DNA from: Petrosia ficiformis | Lineage: Eukaryota > Porifera > Demospongiae > Haplosclerida > Petrosiidae | Reading direction: 5' to 3' | DNA: 64,000 nucleotides | Assembly (NCBI GenBank): GCA_947044365.1 | Contig: OX345638.1 | Span: 340,001-404,000 of the forward strand | In this document: piece after piece, positions 37,101-51,638 of the stretch | Layout of the letters: the number at the start of each line of letters is the position of its first letter | Position numbering within the stretch: position 1 is the stretch's first letter | Position numbers and translations under genes: made by a program | Notes under the pieces: model-generated | Told to the model about the DNA's origin: nothing | What the model saw: the letters and a program-made list of their open reading frames with translations, nothing else | The model's database searches: none

Positions 37101-40100
37101 AATGTACCAGAATAGATTTAATTTTCAATATTTTGCTAGGGGGCACGCCCCTAGACCACCCCTAGGAGGGGATGCCCTAGACCACCCCTAGGAGGGCACT
37201 CCCCTAGACCACCCCTAGGAGGGCATGCCCCTAGACCGCCTGTAGGAGGGCATGCCCCTAGACCATCCCTAGGCGGACACGATTTATGACATTGATTTAT
37301 CATGAAAGTCCCTCCGCCTAAGTATATGTAGATCTTACATAAACTCTGCATACATTTGTTTTAGAGAGTAGAGAAAAAGTATGCTTTTGAGTTTTCTGAT
37401 GTTCCCCGAGAGTCGGAATACCTTGAGGTTCGTTACTCTACAGATCATCCTGCCCCACCCTCTAATGCTTCTGGGAAAACCTTCAGTCGTGTGTTTGGAA
37501 CCACAACCTCAAGGTAGATTATGTCATGTGACATCATCCCATTATAATCTCTCTTTCTCATATTAGTATGGAGCGTCTAATCATATCTTGTAAATTAAAA
37601 GGACCTTGTTGGCTTCATATAAGGAATCCATGTAGGTGTTAACTCTTTCCTTCCCTCTCTACCACATCCTCTTCTTTCACATGATCAGTGTTCTCTCTAG
37701 GCTAAGGCTATATAGGTTTAGGCTGAAGGACATTGTTCCCTTGGTAACCTTCTGTGTACATGTATTTCCTTTGCTAAAGTGCATGATGTATCTTGTAGAT
37801 ATGCAGTCGTCATCTACATGTATACTGAATTGCCATGACTACTAGTATTAGAGTCACATGACATTTATAGATTATTTTTCTTGGAAGGTATAGCATTTAT
37901 GGGTGTGTTTGAGAATGTGGCAATTAATAATGAAATTTTAGTTATATGCCCGACATGGAGAAAGAACACTCTTCCCTCCATTCAATCCTCCCTTGCCTCT
38001 TCTGTACATCTATCTGTCTTCATCCTTCTCCTCTTCCCTCCTTACTTACATCTCCTTCACCTCTTCTGTACATATAACTGTCTTCATCTTTCTCCTTGCC
38101 CATTCTCTTATTTTTCTTATATTCAGCTCTTCCATCTCAAAATATTAGTTGGTGTAAGATTGAATGTATAGCTGATTCTTTATCATCAGTGGGTGTGGCT
38201 TCAGAACAAGCCCCTCCCCCTCCACTTACAATACTCTCTCTAAGTATAAAAACACTTTTAAATACTCGGACAAGAATAAATGAGGTGAGTGTGACTCAGT
38301 CGATATCAGAAACACGTTATGTTATATAACATTATTTTTAATTCATCATTTTGTAGGTAACAAATTATTTAGTCCAATATTTGATATTTGTGTGTAAAAA
38401 AAACTATGATAGCTTCCCGTACAAAATTATGTTATAGTGGACACATCCCAGTCACATTATAATTACATACATATACATGTACATGTATAATTATATATAT
38501 CTGCACTTACGTATGTACATGTATAGTGTACGTGTACTTGTCTTTCACAGATATTATGTATAGGATCATTGGTACATGTACATAATGATATTATAATAAT
38601 ACATGTACATATATGTACATGTACTTGTCTTTCACAGATATTATGTATAGGATCATTGGTACATGTACATAATGATATTATAATAATACATGTACATATA
38701 TGTACATGTACTTGTCTTTCACAGATATTATGTATAGGATCATTGGTACATGTACATAATGATACTATAATAATACATGTACATATATGTACATGTAATT
38801 GTCTTTCACAGATATTATGTATAGGATCATTGGTACATAATGATGTCTCTTTGGACAAACCACCCTCTACCCCATTTCAGACAGATTTCTGTGGTATTTA
38901 ATATCTACATGTATGTACATGTATACATGTACATGTATGTGCATCCATGTATCTACCTATCCTGTGTCTATCTATCTATCTTGTGTCTATCTATTTATGT
39001 ATATATGTATTTCATGTGTTAGTTATTCGTAGACCTAATGATCGACACTTTCCAATGAAGTTTCAAGAGCATATGGAGAAGAAGGTATTTATTTATTAAA
39101 AACTACTAGTGTCTTCATTCTCTCTTCTAGAACATTCGTCTGGAAGTCAACTCTTCTGAACGAGGTCTTTTGGCTTTCTTTTTAGCAAAGCTGGCAAAAG
39201 TTGATCCTGATATACTAATAGTGAGTATTACTGTACACATAGTTACAAGTACATGTAGTTGACATATACATGTAAGTAACGTATTTCCCTTACTAGGGTC
39301 ATAATCTCTCTAGTCAATGGCTAGATACGTTACAACATCGTCTACATGTTTGTAAAGTCCCTTCCTGGTCAAGAATTGGAAGGTTAAGAAGACAAAACAT
39401 GCCAAAGGTATTTAATGATACACATATACATACAGTGTACATAGATGCATACATTGTAAGTGTACATGTACATGTGAATCCATCAAAGCAGCCTATCTAC
39501 ATATATCTGGGATAAATAAATAAATAAATATATATATATGTATTCACATGAACCGCTCATCTCAGGGAAGAGGTGTTACACAGAGTCTGTGTTGTGGTCG
39601 TCTGATACTTGATGTCAAGACTTCAGCTAAGGAACTCATTAGAGCTCGTAGTTATGATTTGTCAGAACTTGTAAGTTCAGTTTTAGGAAGAACATATCGT
39701 CCATGGGATGATGAAGAGGTTCTTAGTTCCTTTGGGTGAGTAGTGAGTACTATAAGTACATGTACATGTAAGTACATGTACATGTACATGTATAGTATAT
39801 AGATAGTTATTAAAATATGACTTCTCTTGCATATAATTATACAAATGTACATGCATTACATTTATTATATGAGAAGTTTGGATATTCTCAGTAATCTTAT
39901 TGTATTTTCAAGTAATTTCTCACAATGTATTCCAGTAATCTTACTTTGGATAGTTTCAGTAATCTTATTGTATACTGCATATTCCAGTAAATTAACTGTT
40001 CTTTTCAGTAATCTTACTTGTAAATTTTACAGGAGCTTGGATACTCTTAGTAATCTCGTTTCCCATACAATGGATGAGGCATTCTTCTCTCTGACATTAA

Positions 40101-43089
40101 CTCATGAGTTATGTGTCCTGCCTCTTGCATACCAGATTACCTGTATAGCAGGTAATGCACTCGGACGGACATTACAAGGAGGACGATCCGAGAGAAACGA
40201 GTTCCTTTTGTTACATGCTTTCACACAGAAGGGATACATTCCTCCAGATCGTTTAGAGGGTTCACGTAAAAGTGGTGTCCCCTCTGGAGAGGAAGAGGGT
40301 GTGGTTAGTAAGCGTAATAAACCTACTTATGCGGGTGGTCTTGTTCTTGAACCAAAAGTTGGATTTTACAACAGGTGGGTATGTAGCCCCACCTATATAT
40401 CATGTACATGTATTCTATTAATCCTGATTATAAATCTATCCATTTGTTATGCCTCTGTATTAGGTTAATTATCAGCTCCGCCCATCTGCCACACCCATTT
40501 TATTAGGTTAATTAGTTTGATGAATTATTGTACCTTCAAATTAATTATAAGCTATACCATTACCACACCACTTTTATTAACTCAAGTCATTAGCTCCACC
40601 CATTACCCAATTGCATTTAATTATTTACTACGCCCCTTTTATTAAGGTTAATACTTCTGTTGGATTTTAATTCGTTGTATCCATCCATAATACAAGAGTA
40701 TAATATCTGTTTTACAACTGTTGACCACACCCACTGCACACCTGATGATGACTTTACCAGTCTGCAATTACCTGGTGATACACAAGCACAAGGTGAGTGA
40801 GGTCATAAGATGTCGCATGATGTCATGATTGTGATATTATAATGCGTATGTCAGAACATCACATAATGTCATGTGATGTCATAATGCATCACAATGTGTC
40901 TCATGATGTCATGATTGTGATATAATTCATCAGAACATGTCACACGATGTCATCATGTCATGTGATGTCATAATGCATCACAATGTGTCTCATGATGTCA
41001 TAATGCATCACAGCATGTCATGGTGTCATAATTATGATATCATATTTTATACTAGGTATTCTTCCATCTGAAATTCGTGTTCTTGTGGAACGTCGACGAC
41101 AGGTAAAACAGTTAATGAAAACAGCATCCTCTCCAGAACAATATCAACAATATGATATACGACAAAAGGCTTTGAAGTTAACTGCTAACAGTATGTACGG
41201 ATGTCTAGGGTTCTCAAATTCTAGATTCTACGCTAGACCTTTAGCCGCTATAGTAACTGGTAAAGGAAGAGAGGTAATGTATACATACATGTACATGTAT
41301 GTATTGTATATGTGTACATGTACATGTGTACATACATGTGTACATACATGTGTACATGTACATGTATGTATTGTATATGTGTACATGTACATGTACATGT
41401 GTACATACATGTGTACATGTACATGTAAATATACGTATTTATACATACACATGTACATACAGTGTACATACATGTACATGTATATGTATTGTATATGTGT
41501 ACATATACATGTGTACATGTACACATGTATATACAGTACACCATGTAAATTTACGTACATACACATACAGTGTACATACATGTATTTGTGTGTATGTACA
41601 TTGTATGTAAATTTACATGATATGTACATGTTAATGTACGTATGTATACATATCATGTAAATTTACATACATACACACAAATACATGTACATGTACGGTG
41701 TACCCAGATACACATATACGTGTACACACACACACACGTACATGCCATACATGTACATAATTGAATTATAATTATAATAATTATTACTAATAAAATATTT
41801 CAACATCTGTCCATTTGTAGGTATACATGTATTTGTATATACTGGTACATACAAATACACGTATACCTATATATCACATATAAATACTCTTTGATGAATA
41901 ATTAAAATATTCATTTATAATAACCTAATTATACTTTCATTAATTAGTTGATTGTACGAAACCACAATGACACATTACATGTATATGTACATATACATGT
42001 ATGTACATGTACATATACATGTACATGTAAAACACACATATCATGTACACGTACATATTCACACAAGTACACATAAGTACATACGTACATGTAATTATAT
42101 TCGTGTACATGTATTTATAAATCTATAGATATTGGCACATACAAAAGATTTAGCAACGAAGGTAACGATATATTAAAAGATATGAATGGAATGTGTGTAC
42201 TCCTAATGTATATATCTATCTATCTGTGTGATCTATCTATCTATCTACATGTATCTTTCTCTATCTACATGTATCTATCTATTTATCTATATGTATCTAT
42301 CCATCTATCTATCTATCTATATGTATCTGTCTTTCTTTCTGTCTATCTATCCATCTACATGTATTTATCTATTTATATACCTATCTACAGGTCTATCTAT
42401 ATCTTTCTATCTATCTATCTATCTCTCTATCTTCCTATCCATCTATCTATCTATCCATCTACATGTATCTATCTATCTATCTATCTACATGTAGTTGGGT
42501 CTAGATGTCATATATGGTGATACAGATTCCATTATGATAGATAGTGGTACTCAAGATCTCAAAGAGGCTGACCTGTTGGCCCAGAAAGTGAAACAAGAAG
42601 TTAATAAACTATACCGTCTTCTTGAAATAGATATTGATGGGATATTTAAATGTATGCTACTACTAAAGAAGAAGAAGTAAGACTGGATGGATGGATGGAT
42701 GGATGGATGGATGGATGGATGAATGGATGGATAGATGGATGGATGGATGGATGCATGGATGCATGGATGCATGGATGCATGGATGGATGGATGGATGGAT
42801 GGATGGATGAATGGATGGATGGATGGATGGATGGATGAATGTATGGATGGATAGATGGATGGATGGATGGATAGATGGAGAGTATTCATTTATTTGAACA
42901 ACATCTACATATACATACAATGTATATCTTGTGTAAACACGCTAAAGCCACTGGTTGTAATAATAATTAATTATAATCAAATTCTGTCTGCCTCCTAATT
43001 GGGAATTCTTCTTTGATTTAGGATTCACACATACTATATAACATCTACATATATGTATATATATACACACATGTACGTTCGTGTAAACA

Positions 43090-43153
<64 letters not shown>

Positions 43154-46100
43154 GGTGTACATACATGTATGTACACATACACGCACATGCACGTGTACGT
43201 TCATGTAAACACTCAACATATACATGTGCATGTATACTCATGTACATATACAAATACATGTACATGTATACTCATGTACATATACACATACATGTACACT
43301 CAAGTACATACACATACATATACATGTATAATCATATACATATACATACTCAGGTACACTCAATAATATTAAGCTTACTAAAAGGTGGTCTAGTTAACTA
43401 ACCTAACTAACTAAAAGCACCCATTATTGGCCAATTTTCATTTTAGTTAGTTATAGTTATTACAATAGATTAGTAATTTAGTTATAATTTAGTTAACTAG
43501 AAGTCACAATACCTTACTAAAATGGGTAGTTATAGTTATAGTTAACTAAAACTACAACTAAAACTAAAACCCCAAGCTATTGTGACTTTTAGTTAACTAA
43601 ACTATAACTAAATTACAGGTCTACTGTAATAACTGCAACTAACAACATGCTTATGGACATACATGTACATGTAAACTTATATACACATGTACATGTACAT
43701 TGTGTACATGTACATATACACATGTACATGTACATTGTGTACATGTACATATACACATGTACTCTGTATCATACTGTATATGTACATGTATGTATATCTA
43801 TGTATAATGTATAGACATTATTGTTATGCAAATAATAAACACTCCCAGTCCATTAGCGTTTGGATCTTTGGGTTGGACAACGAGTTAGGGAGGTTATCTG
43901 GGTGTGAAACACTAATTGGTTATAATGTGTATTGCATGTGGTGTTTTGAGGTAAATAACTTTATACCACAAAGAGAACTTCAAAGAAAGAGATGGTTAAC
44001 CACTGAGAATATAATTGAATATTATTTATAATTCTCTTTTTAGATATGCAGCAATTTCGCTGATAAAGAAAGAAGGTTAATACTTGCATGTACACATGTA
44101 TATGTACATATACACATACAAGTACATACTACATACATGTATATATGTACACATACATGTACATACATACATGTACATACACATATACACATAATGATAC
44201 ACATACAAGTACATACTACATACATGTATATATGTACACATACATACATACATACACATATACACATAATGATATACTTACAAGTACATACTACATACAT
44301 GTATATATGTACACATACATACATACATACACATATACACATAATGATATACTTACAAGTACATACTACATACATGTATATATGTACACATACATACATA
44401 CATACACATATACACATAATGATATACTTACAAGTACATACTACATACATGTATATATGTACACATACATACATACATACACATATACACATAATGATAT
44501 ACTTACAAGTACATACTACATACATGTATATATGTACACATACATACATACATACACATATACACATAATGATACACATACAAGTACATACTACATACAT
44601 GTATATATGTACACATACATACATACATACACATATACACATAATTATACACTTACAAGTACATACTACATACATGTATATATGTACACATACATACATA
44701 CATACACATATACACATAATGATACACATACAAGTACATACTACATACAAGTATATACATGTATGTACATACATGTACACATACATACATACACATATAT
44801 ACACATAACTATACATACATGTATATAAACATACAGATATCCACACACACATATAGAAAAAGAGAAGATTAATACTTACATGTACATGTATATATGTACA
44901 CACATGTACACATACAAACACATATATGTACATGTACATGTATATATGTAGTTTTTTATGTACACACATTTACATATACAAACACATATACATGTACATG
45001 TACACACACATAACATATACATGTACATGTATTTTTAGGTGTTTTAACTGAACACAAGGAGCTAAAGGGTCTTGATATTGTTCGTAGGGATTGGTGTGAT
45101 TTAGCAAAAAGAGCAGGAAAGTAAGTGTCAGTTAGTACGTATATTCATATATTAATCATTATATCTTTACAGTTATGTTCTTGATCAAATTCTTTCTGGT
45201 AAAGATTATGATTCACTGATTGAGACTGTGCAGACATTCTTATCAAAATGTATGTTACTGTCCCTCATAATGTGACATCTCCTCCCTCCCTCCCTCCATT
45301 ATTAAATTTTATTTTTCTCTAGTGTCTGGTGAAGTGAGAAACAATGAAGCAGACATACAAGAATTTGTCATTACTAAAGTGAATGTTTACTTTATAATAG
45401 TATAGTAACAGTACTATATACATGTGCAATAAAGGTTACCATGACAACCATATATAAAGAAAGAACTGTTTGTAATTATACAGCTCAAAACTTCGTTATT
45501 CATTTTTCAAACCAATACACTCCAATAGACCAATGTACTCTAATAAACTAATACACACCATAAACCAATATACCCAAATAAATGCACTTTAATGAACCAA
45601 TATGCTCCAATATACAGATGTCCACTATAGTACATATACATGTACATGTACAAGTAGATGTACTCCAGATCCACTATTATCACCATAGTACATATACATG
45701 TACATGTACAAGTAGATGTACTCCAGATCCACTATCACCATATGATAACTTTTATTTCCTCTCCTCCTTTATATCTTCTCTTCCTAGGCACTCACAAAGC
45801 TTCCTAAAGATTATCCGGATAAGAAAAGTCTTCCTCATGTGCAGGTAGCAATGAGAATGATCAGTAGAAATCAACATGTACAGCCTGGTGATGTAATACC
45901 ATACGTTATTTGTGAGGTGTGTGTGTACATACATGTACATGTATGTATGTATGTATGTATGTATGTATGTATGTATGTATGTACATGTATGTTGTATGTA
46001 TGTACATGTACATGTACATGTATGTACATGTATGTAATATGTATGTATGTATGTATATATGTATATATGCATGTACATGTACATGTATGTATGTAGTATG

Positions 46101-49100
46101 TACATGTATGTACATGTATGTATGTATAATTTCTATAGTATCATGTATGCATGTGCATGTATGTATGTATGTATGTATGTATTTATATATTTATGTGTGT
46201 ACATGTATATATATATATACAATGGATAAATAATAGAGTGAAGAAGCTGGGCAGTCGCAAGCACAAAGGTCATTTCATCCAAATGAAGTTGCTAGGCAAC
46301 AGCTAAAAGTAGACTTTCAATATTATCTACAACATCAGGTTAGTTGCTTAGCAACCGACCACACACATCCAAGATGAAATTTGTAATATAGGTCCATGCT
46401 GTAGTATCTCGTCTCTGTGCACCAATTCAAGGTCTTGAGCCCGCAGAATTAGCACGTTGGTTAGGTTTAGATCCCTCGCTATATTCCAGAAGAACAGAGA
46501 CTCAAGATGAACAGACTAAAGCGACTTCTCTTTTACCAGGGGGTGTGGTTATGGATAATGCTGATCCATTGAAGGTTCAGTGTCTGAAATCTGATTGCAC
46601 TAACTTCACCGAATTAACTGTAAGAGAATTATGTAAAATAATTCTTCCTTTTATGTACTCAACTAGTCTGTGATTTTGTATAAAGAGAACTAAATTTAAT
46701 AATTATGTGAAAAGATATGTAAGTGTTCTCCATTTTAGTGAACTACAGCTCTTAATCTAAACTCTTTTTAGTAAGCCTAAAATTAATCAAATATAACATG
46801 ATAATAGTGATTCTATAACTAAAAGTAGTCATTAATGTACAACACAACATGATGCATCCATCCATCCATTCATCCATCCATCCATTCAACCAATCCGACC
46901 ATCCATCCACTTGCTCATTCATGCATCCATCCATCCATCCGTCCATCTATCCATCCATCCACCCATTCATCCTTCCATCCATCGATCTATCCACCCACCC
47001 ATCCATCCACCCACCCACCCATTCATCCTTCCATCCATCCATCCATCTATCCATCCATCCACCCATTCATCCTTCCATCCATCGATCTATCCACCCACCC
47101 ATCCATCCACCCACCTATTCATCCTTCCATCCATCTATCCATCCACCCACCCATTCATCCATGCATCCATCCAGCTATCCATCCACCCATTCATTCATTC
47201 ATTCATCCATCCATCCATCTATCCATCCACTCACCCATTCATCCATTATTCACTGAGCCTCAAAATATCCACCATTCCATACATACATGTACATGTACAT
47301 GTACTATAGAAACCTTATAAACTAAACTAGTGGGTTTGTTAATTACATAACTAAAGAATTTGTTAATAATCTATTTTTGATAAGCAATACAAACCTAACT
47401 CAATTAAAATACGTTTAGTACACATACATAATTATAATTATATTACAATTGTTATCAATATTGCTTTGACAATAATCTAATCATTATTTTATAGTATTCA
47501 TTGATGTGGTGCTATAGGTAGGAGTGAATGATATAATAATGATTTTAATTGAGCAAAAATTGCATCATATTATATAATGCTATATTGTTATGTCTGTGTA
47601 TATATCCATAAACGAACTAATTTTAAGAATTGTAATGAATAGATTTAGTTAATTAATTAATACCATGCTTACTAAAAGAAATTTAGTTATAGTTATAGTT
47701 AACTCACAATACCTTACTAAAAGAGGTTTAGTTATAGTTAACTCACAATACCTTACTAAAAGAGGTTTTAGTTATAGTTAACTCACAATACCTTACTAAA
47801 AGAGGTTTAGTTATAGTTAACTCACAATACCTTACTAAAAGAGGTTTTAGTTATAGTTAACTCACAATACCTTACTAAAAGAGGTTTTAGTTATAGTTAA
47901 CTCACAATACCTTACTAAAAGAGGTTTTAGTTATAGTTAACTCACAATACCTTACTAAAAGAGGTTTAGTTATAGTTAACTCACAATACCCTACTAAAAG
48001 AGGTTTAGTTATAGTTAACTCACAATACCTTACTAAAAGAGGTTTAGTTATAGTTATAGTTAACTCACAATACCTTACTAAAAGAGGTTTAGTTATAGTT
48101 AACTCACAATACCTTACTAAAAGAGGTTTTAGTTATAGTTAACTCACAATACCTTACTAAAAGAGGTTTAGTTATAGTTAACTCACAATACCTTACTAAA
48201 AGAGGTTTTAGTTATAGTTAACTCACAATACCTTACTAAAAGAGGTTTTAGTTATAGTTAACTCACAATACCTTACTAAAAGAGGTTTAGTTATAGTTAA
48301 CTCACAATACCTTACTAAAAGAGGTTTTAGTTATAGTTAACTCACAATACCTTACTAAAAGAGGTTTTAGTTATAGTTAACTCACAATACCTTACTAAAA
48401 GAGGTTTTAGTTATAGTTAACTCACAATACCTTACTAAAAGAGGTTTAGTTATAGTTAACTCACAATACCTTACTAAAAGAGGTTTTAGTTATAGTTAAC
48501 TCACAATACCTTACTAAAAGAGGTTTAGTTATAGTTAACTCACAATACCTTACTAAAAGAGGTTATAGTTATAGTTAACTCACAATACCTTACTAAAAGA
48601 GGTTTAGTTATAGTTAACTCACAATACCTTACTAAAAGAGGTTTAGTTATAGTTAACTCACAATACCTTACTAAAAGAGGTTTTAGTTATAGTTAACTCA
48701 CAGTACCTTACTAAAAGAGGTTTAGTTATAGTTAACTCACAATACCTTACTAAAAGAGGTTTTAGTTATAGTTAACTCACAATACCTTACTAAAAGAGGT
48801 TTAGTTATAGTTATAGTTAACTCACAATACCTTACTAAAAGAGGTTTAGTTATAGTTATAGTTAACTCACAATACCTTACTAAAAGAGGTTTAGTTATAG
48901 TTATAGTTAACTCACAATACCTTACTAAAAGAGGTTTAGTTATAGTTATAGTTAACTCACAATACCTTACTAAAAGAGGTTTAGTTATAGTTATAGTTAA
49001 CTCACAATACCTTACTAAAAGAGGTTTAGTTATAGTTATAGTTAACTCACAATACCTTACTAAAAGAGGTTTAGTTATAGTTATAGTTAACTCACAATAC

Positions 49101-49893
49101 CTTACTAAAAGAGGTTTTAGTTATAGTTAACTCACAATACCTTACTAAAAGAGGTTTAGTTATAGTTATAGTTAACTCACAATACCTTACTAAAAGAGGT
49201 TTTAGTTATAGTTAACTCACAATACCTTACTAAAAGAGGTTTAGTTATAGTTAACTGTTAAACCCATTATACATACACTAAGCTACATTGTAACAGTTGC
49301 ATACAACACCTCCTCTTTGATCTTACATGCAATGCTCTTGTTGCAATGTTGCCCAGTGTGGTGAAGTTAACAACACAATATACATGTTTGAATACCTATA
49401 ACTATTGCCTAGAGGCACATCAATGGACAGAAGGGTTTCAGAACCACATGTTTTAGTTAAAATTCAATTTACAATTTACAGTGATTGTTTACAAACACTA
49501 TATGTGTGGCTTATTCATAAATGAGATATATTTGTACTCAGGCTCTCATTCCAATAATCCCAAACACTGAATTCATCTAGATTAATAAAGAAAGTCTCAT
49601 TCCAATAACCCTATACTCGGAATTCGTCTACATTAATATACTGAAATAAAAAGTCTCATTCCAATAATCCCATATCCTACATTAGTAACAAAAAGTCTCA
49701 GTCCAATAATCTCAAACCCTAGATTAGTAATATAAAGTCTCAGTCCAATAATCCCAAACCCTAGATTAGTAATATAAAGTCTCAGTCCAATAATCCCAAA
49801 CCCTAGATTAGTAATATAAAGTCGCAGTCCAATAATCCCAAACCTTGAATTCATTATTATTTGATTCCCAGCTTTTTATAATTAACATCATCA

Positions 49894-49930
<37 letters not shown>

Positions 49931-51607
49931 CATTAGGGTACAGGACCATTCTCATGTACAGTGTGTAACACTCCTCTTCCTGTCTCTCATATTCGCTCCT
50001 CTCTAATTATTGCACTTCGATATTATGTGTCAAAATATTATCGGGTAATTAACAGACAGACAGATAGACAAATAAATTAACAATTAACATTGTTATACTA
50101 ATTGAATTTAATTTTATGATTTGTATACACCTGTTACTATAATTCAGTATTACATGTACATGTATCTTACATGTACATGTATCTTATAATAGAATATTAC
50201 ATGTACATGTATCTTATAACAATAGAAAAGTACATGTACATGTATCTTATAACAATAGAAAAGTACATGTACATGTGTCTTATAACAATAGAAAAGTACA
50301 TGTACATGTATCTCATATAATAGAAGAGTACATGTACATGTGTCTTATAACAACAGAAGATTACATGTACATGTATCTTATAACAATAGAAAAGTACATG
50401 TACATGTATCTCATATAAAGAGTACATGTACATATATCTTATAACAGTAGAAAAGTACATGTACATGTATCTTATAACAACAGAAGATTACATGTACATG
50501 TATCATAACAACAGAAGATTACATATACATGTATTGTGATATGATTATACATTTCATATTAACTTAATTAACATGGGTGGATAATTGAGTGTTAATAATT
50601 GGACTGGGGAGTGTGAGTGTGTTTGTATAACATGCCTTTGATCTGATTAGTAGGAATTCTAACTAACATAAATACTATTGAATCTGATTTAATAGTAACT
50701 TAATTAACATTGTGTCATGCTTTGTTAATTAGTACGAAATATGTGTGTGTCTCTTTGTGTGTCAGATTCAGTGTATATGTGTGTGTGTATCAGAGTGTGT
50801 ATATGTGTCTGTTTGTGTCAGAGTGTGTCTGTCTGTGTCAAAGTATGTCTGTGTGCACCAGAGTGTGTCATTAGACTGTTAGTATATACTTGTGTATATT
50901 AATAATGATGTAATCAACACTCACCAAGCTCTGGAGTTCTAATGTACTACAGTATGATAATAATATTTGTATTACTTATAATCTAGGGTACAATGATTTG
51001 TGATGATGGACACAAAACAATATCAACACCTTTGAATCTTCAGTGCCGTACTTGTGCGAAAAAGCTAAAAGAAGAGGTATATACATTAATTGATGGGTGT
51101 GGTATATATGGCTATGAATATAATTACACTACAAATGCATTGATTATTACAAGTTCAAGATATCAACTGTTTATTATTTCTATTGAGTTTATATTGGTCT
51201 GAAATGTACTGTTCCTACAACTACATGTACATATTTTGTACATTGGTAACCAATGGTAACCAATGGTAACTATGGATATTCTTTTCTTACACGTGTATAC
51301 AGATGTGGGTGGGTGGGTGTGTGGACAATTTGTATAAGATGTTCACATTTGAATGTCATGTGATATTGTTATATCATGATGTATATACCTTGTCTTTATT
51401 TCAATAGTATTCCAGTGGCTCCCTTTATGCTCAACTTCTCTATTTTAAGAACTTCTTTTCAGGTATAAAATCTGTATGTATGTATGTATGTATGTCTGTA
51501 TGTATATATTATGTATGTATGTATGTATGTAGGTATGTATATATGTATGTATAATATGTATGTATGTATGTACGTATGTATGTATATATATATAATTATT
51601 ATGTATA

Positions 51608-51638
<31 letters not shown>

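Noticed and set aside
38464..38850. CRISPR-like array (regular 87-bp repeats)
   Set aside because: Eukaryotic context, no unique spacers; it is a tandem duplication of a splice boundary.
43687..44031. 114-codon plus frame with a non-repetitive second half (near [14 protein letters not shown])
   Set aside because: It begins in a microsatellite, lies in a POLA1 intron, and I recognise no family. Possibly a transposon remnant, but not supportable.
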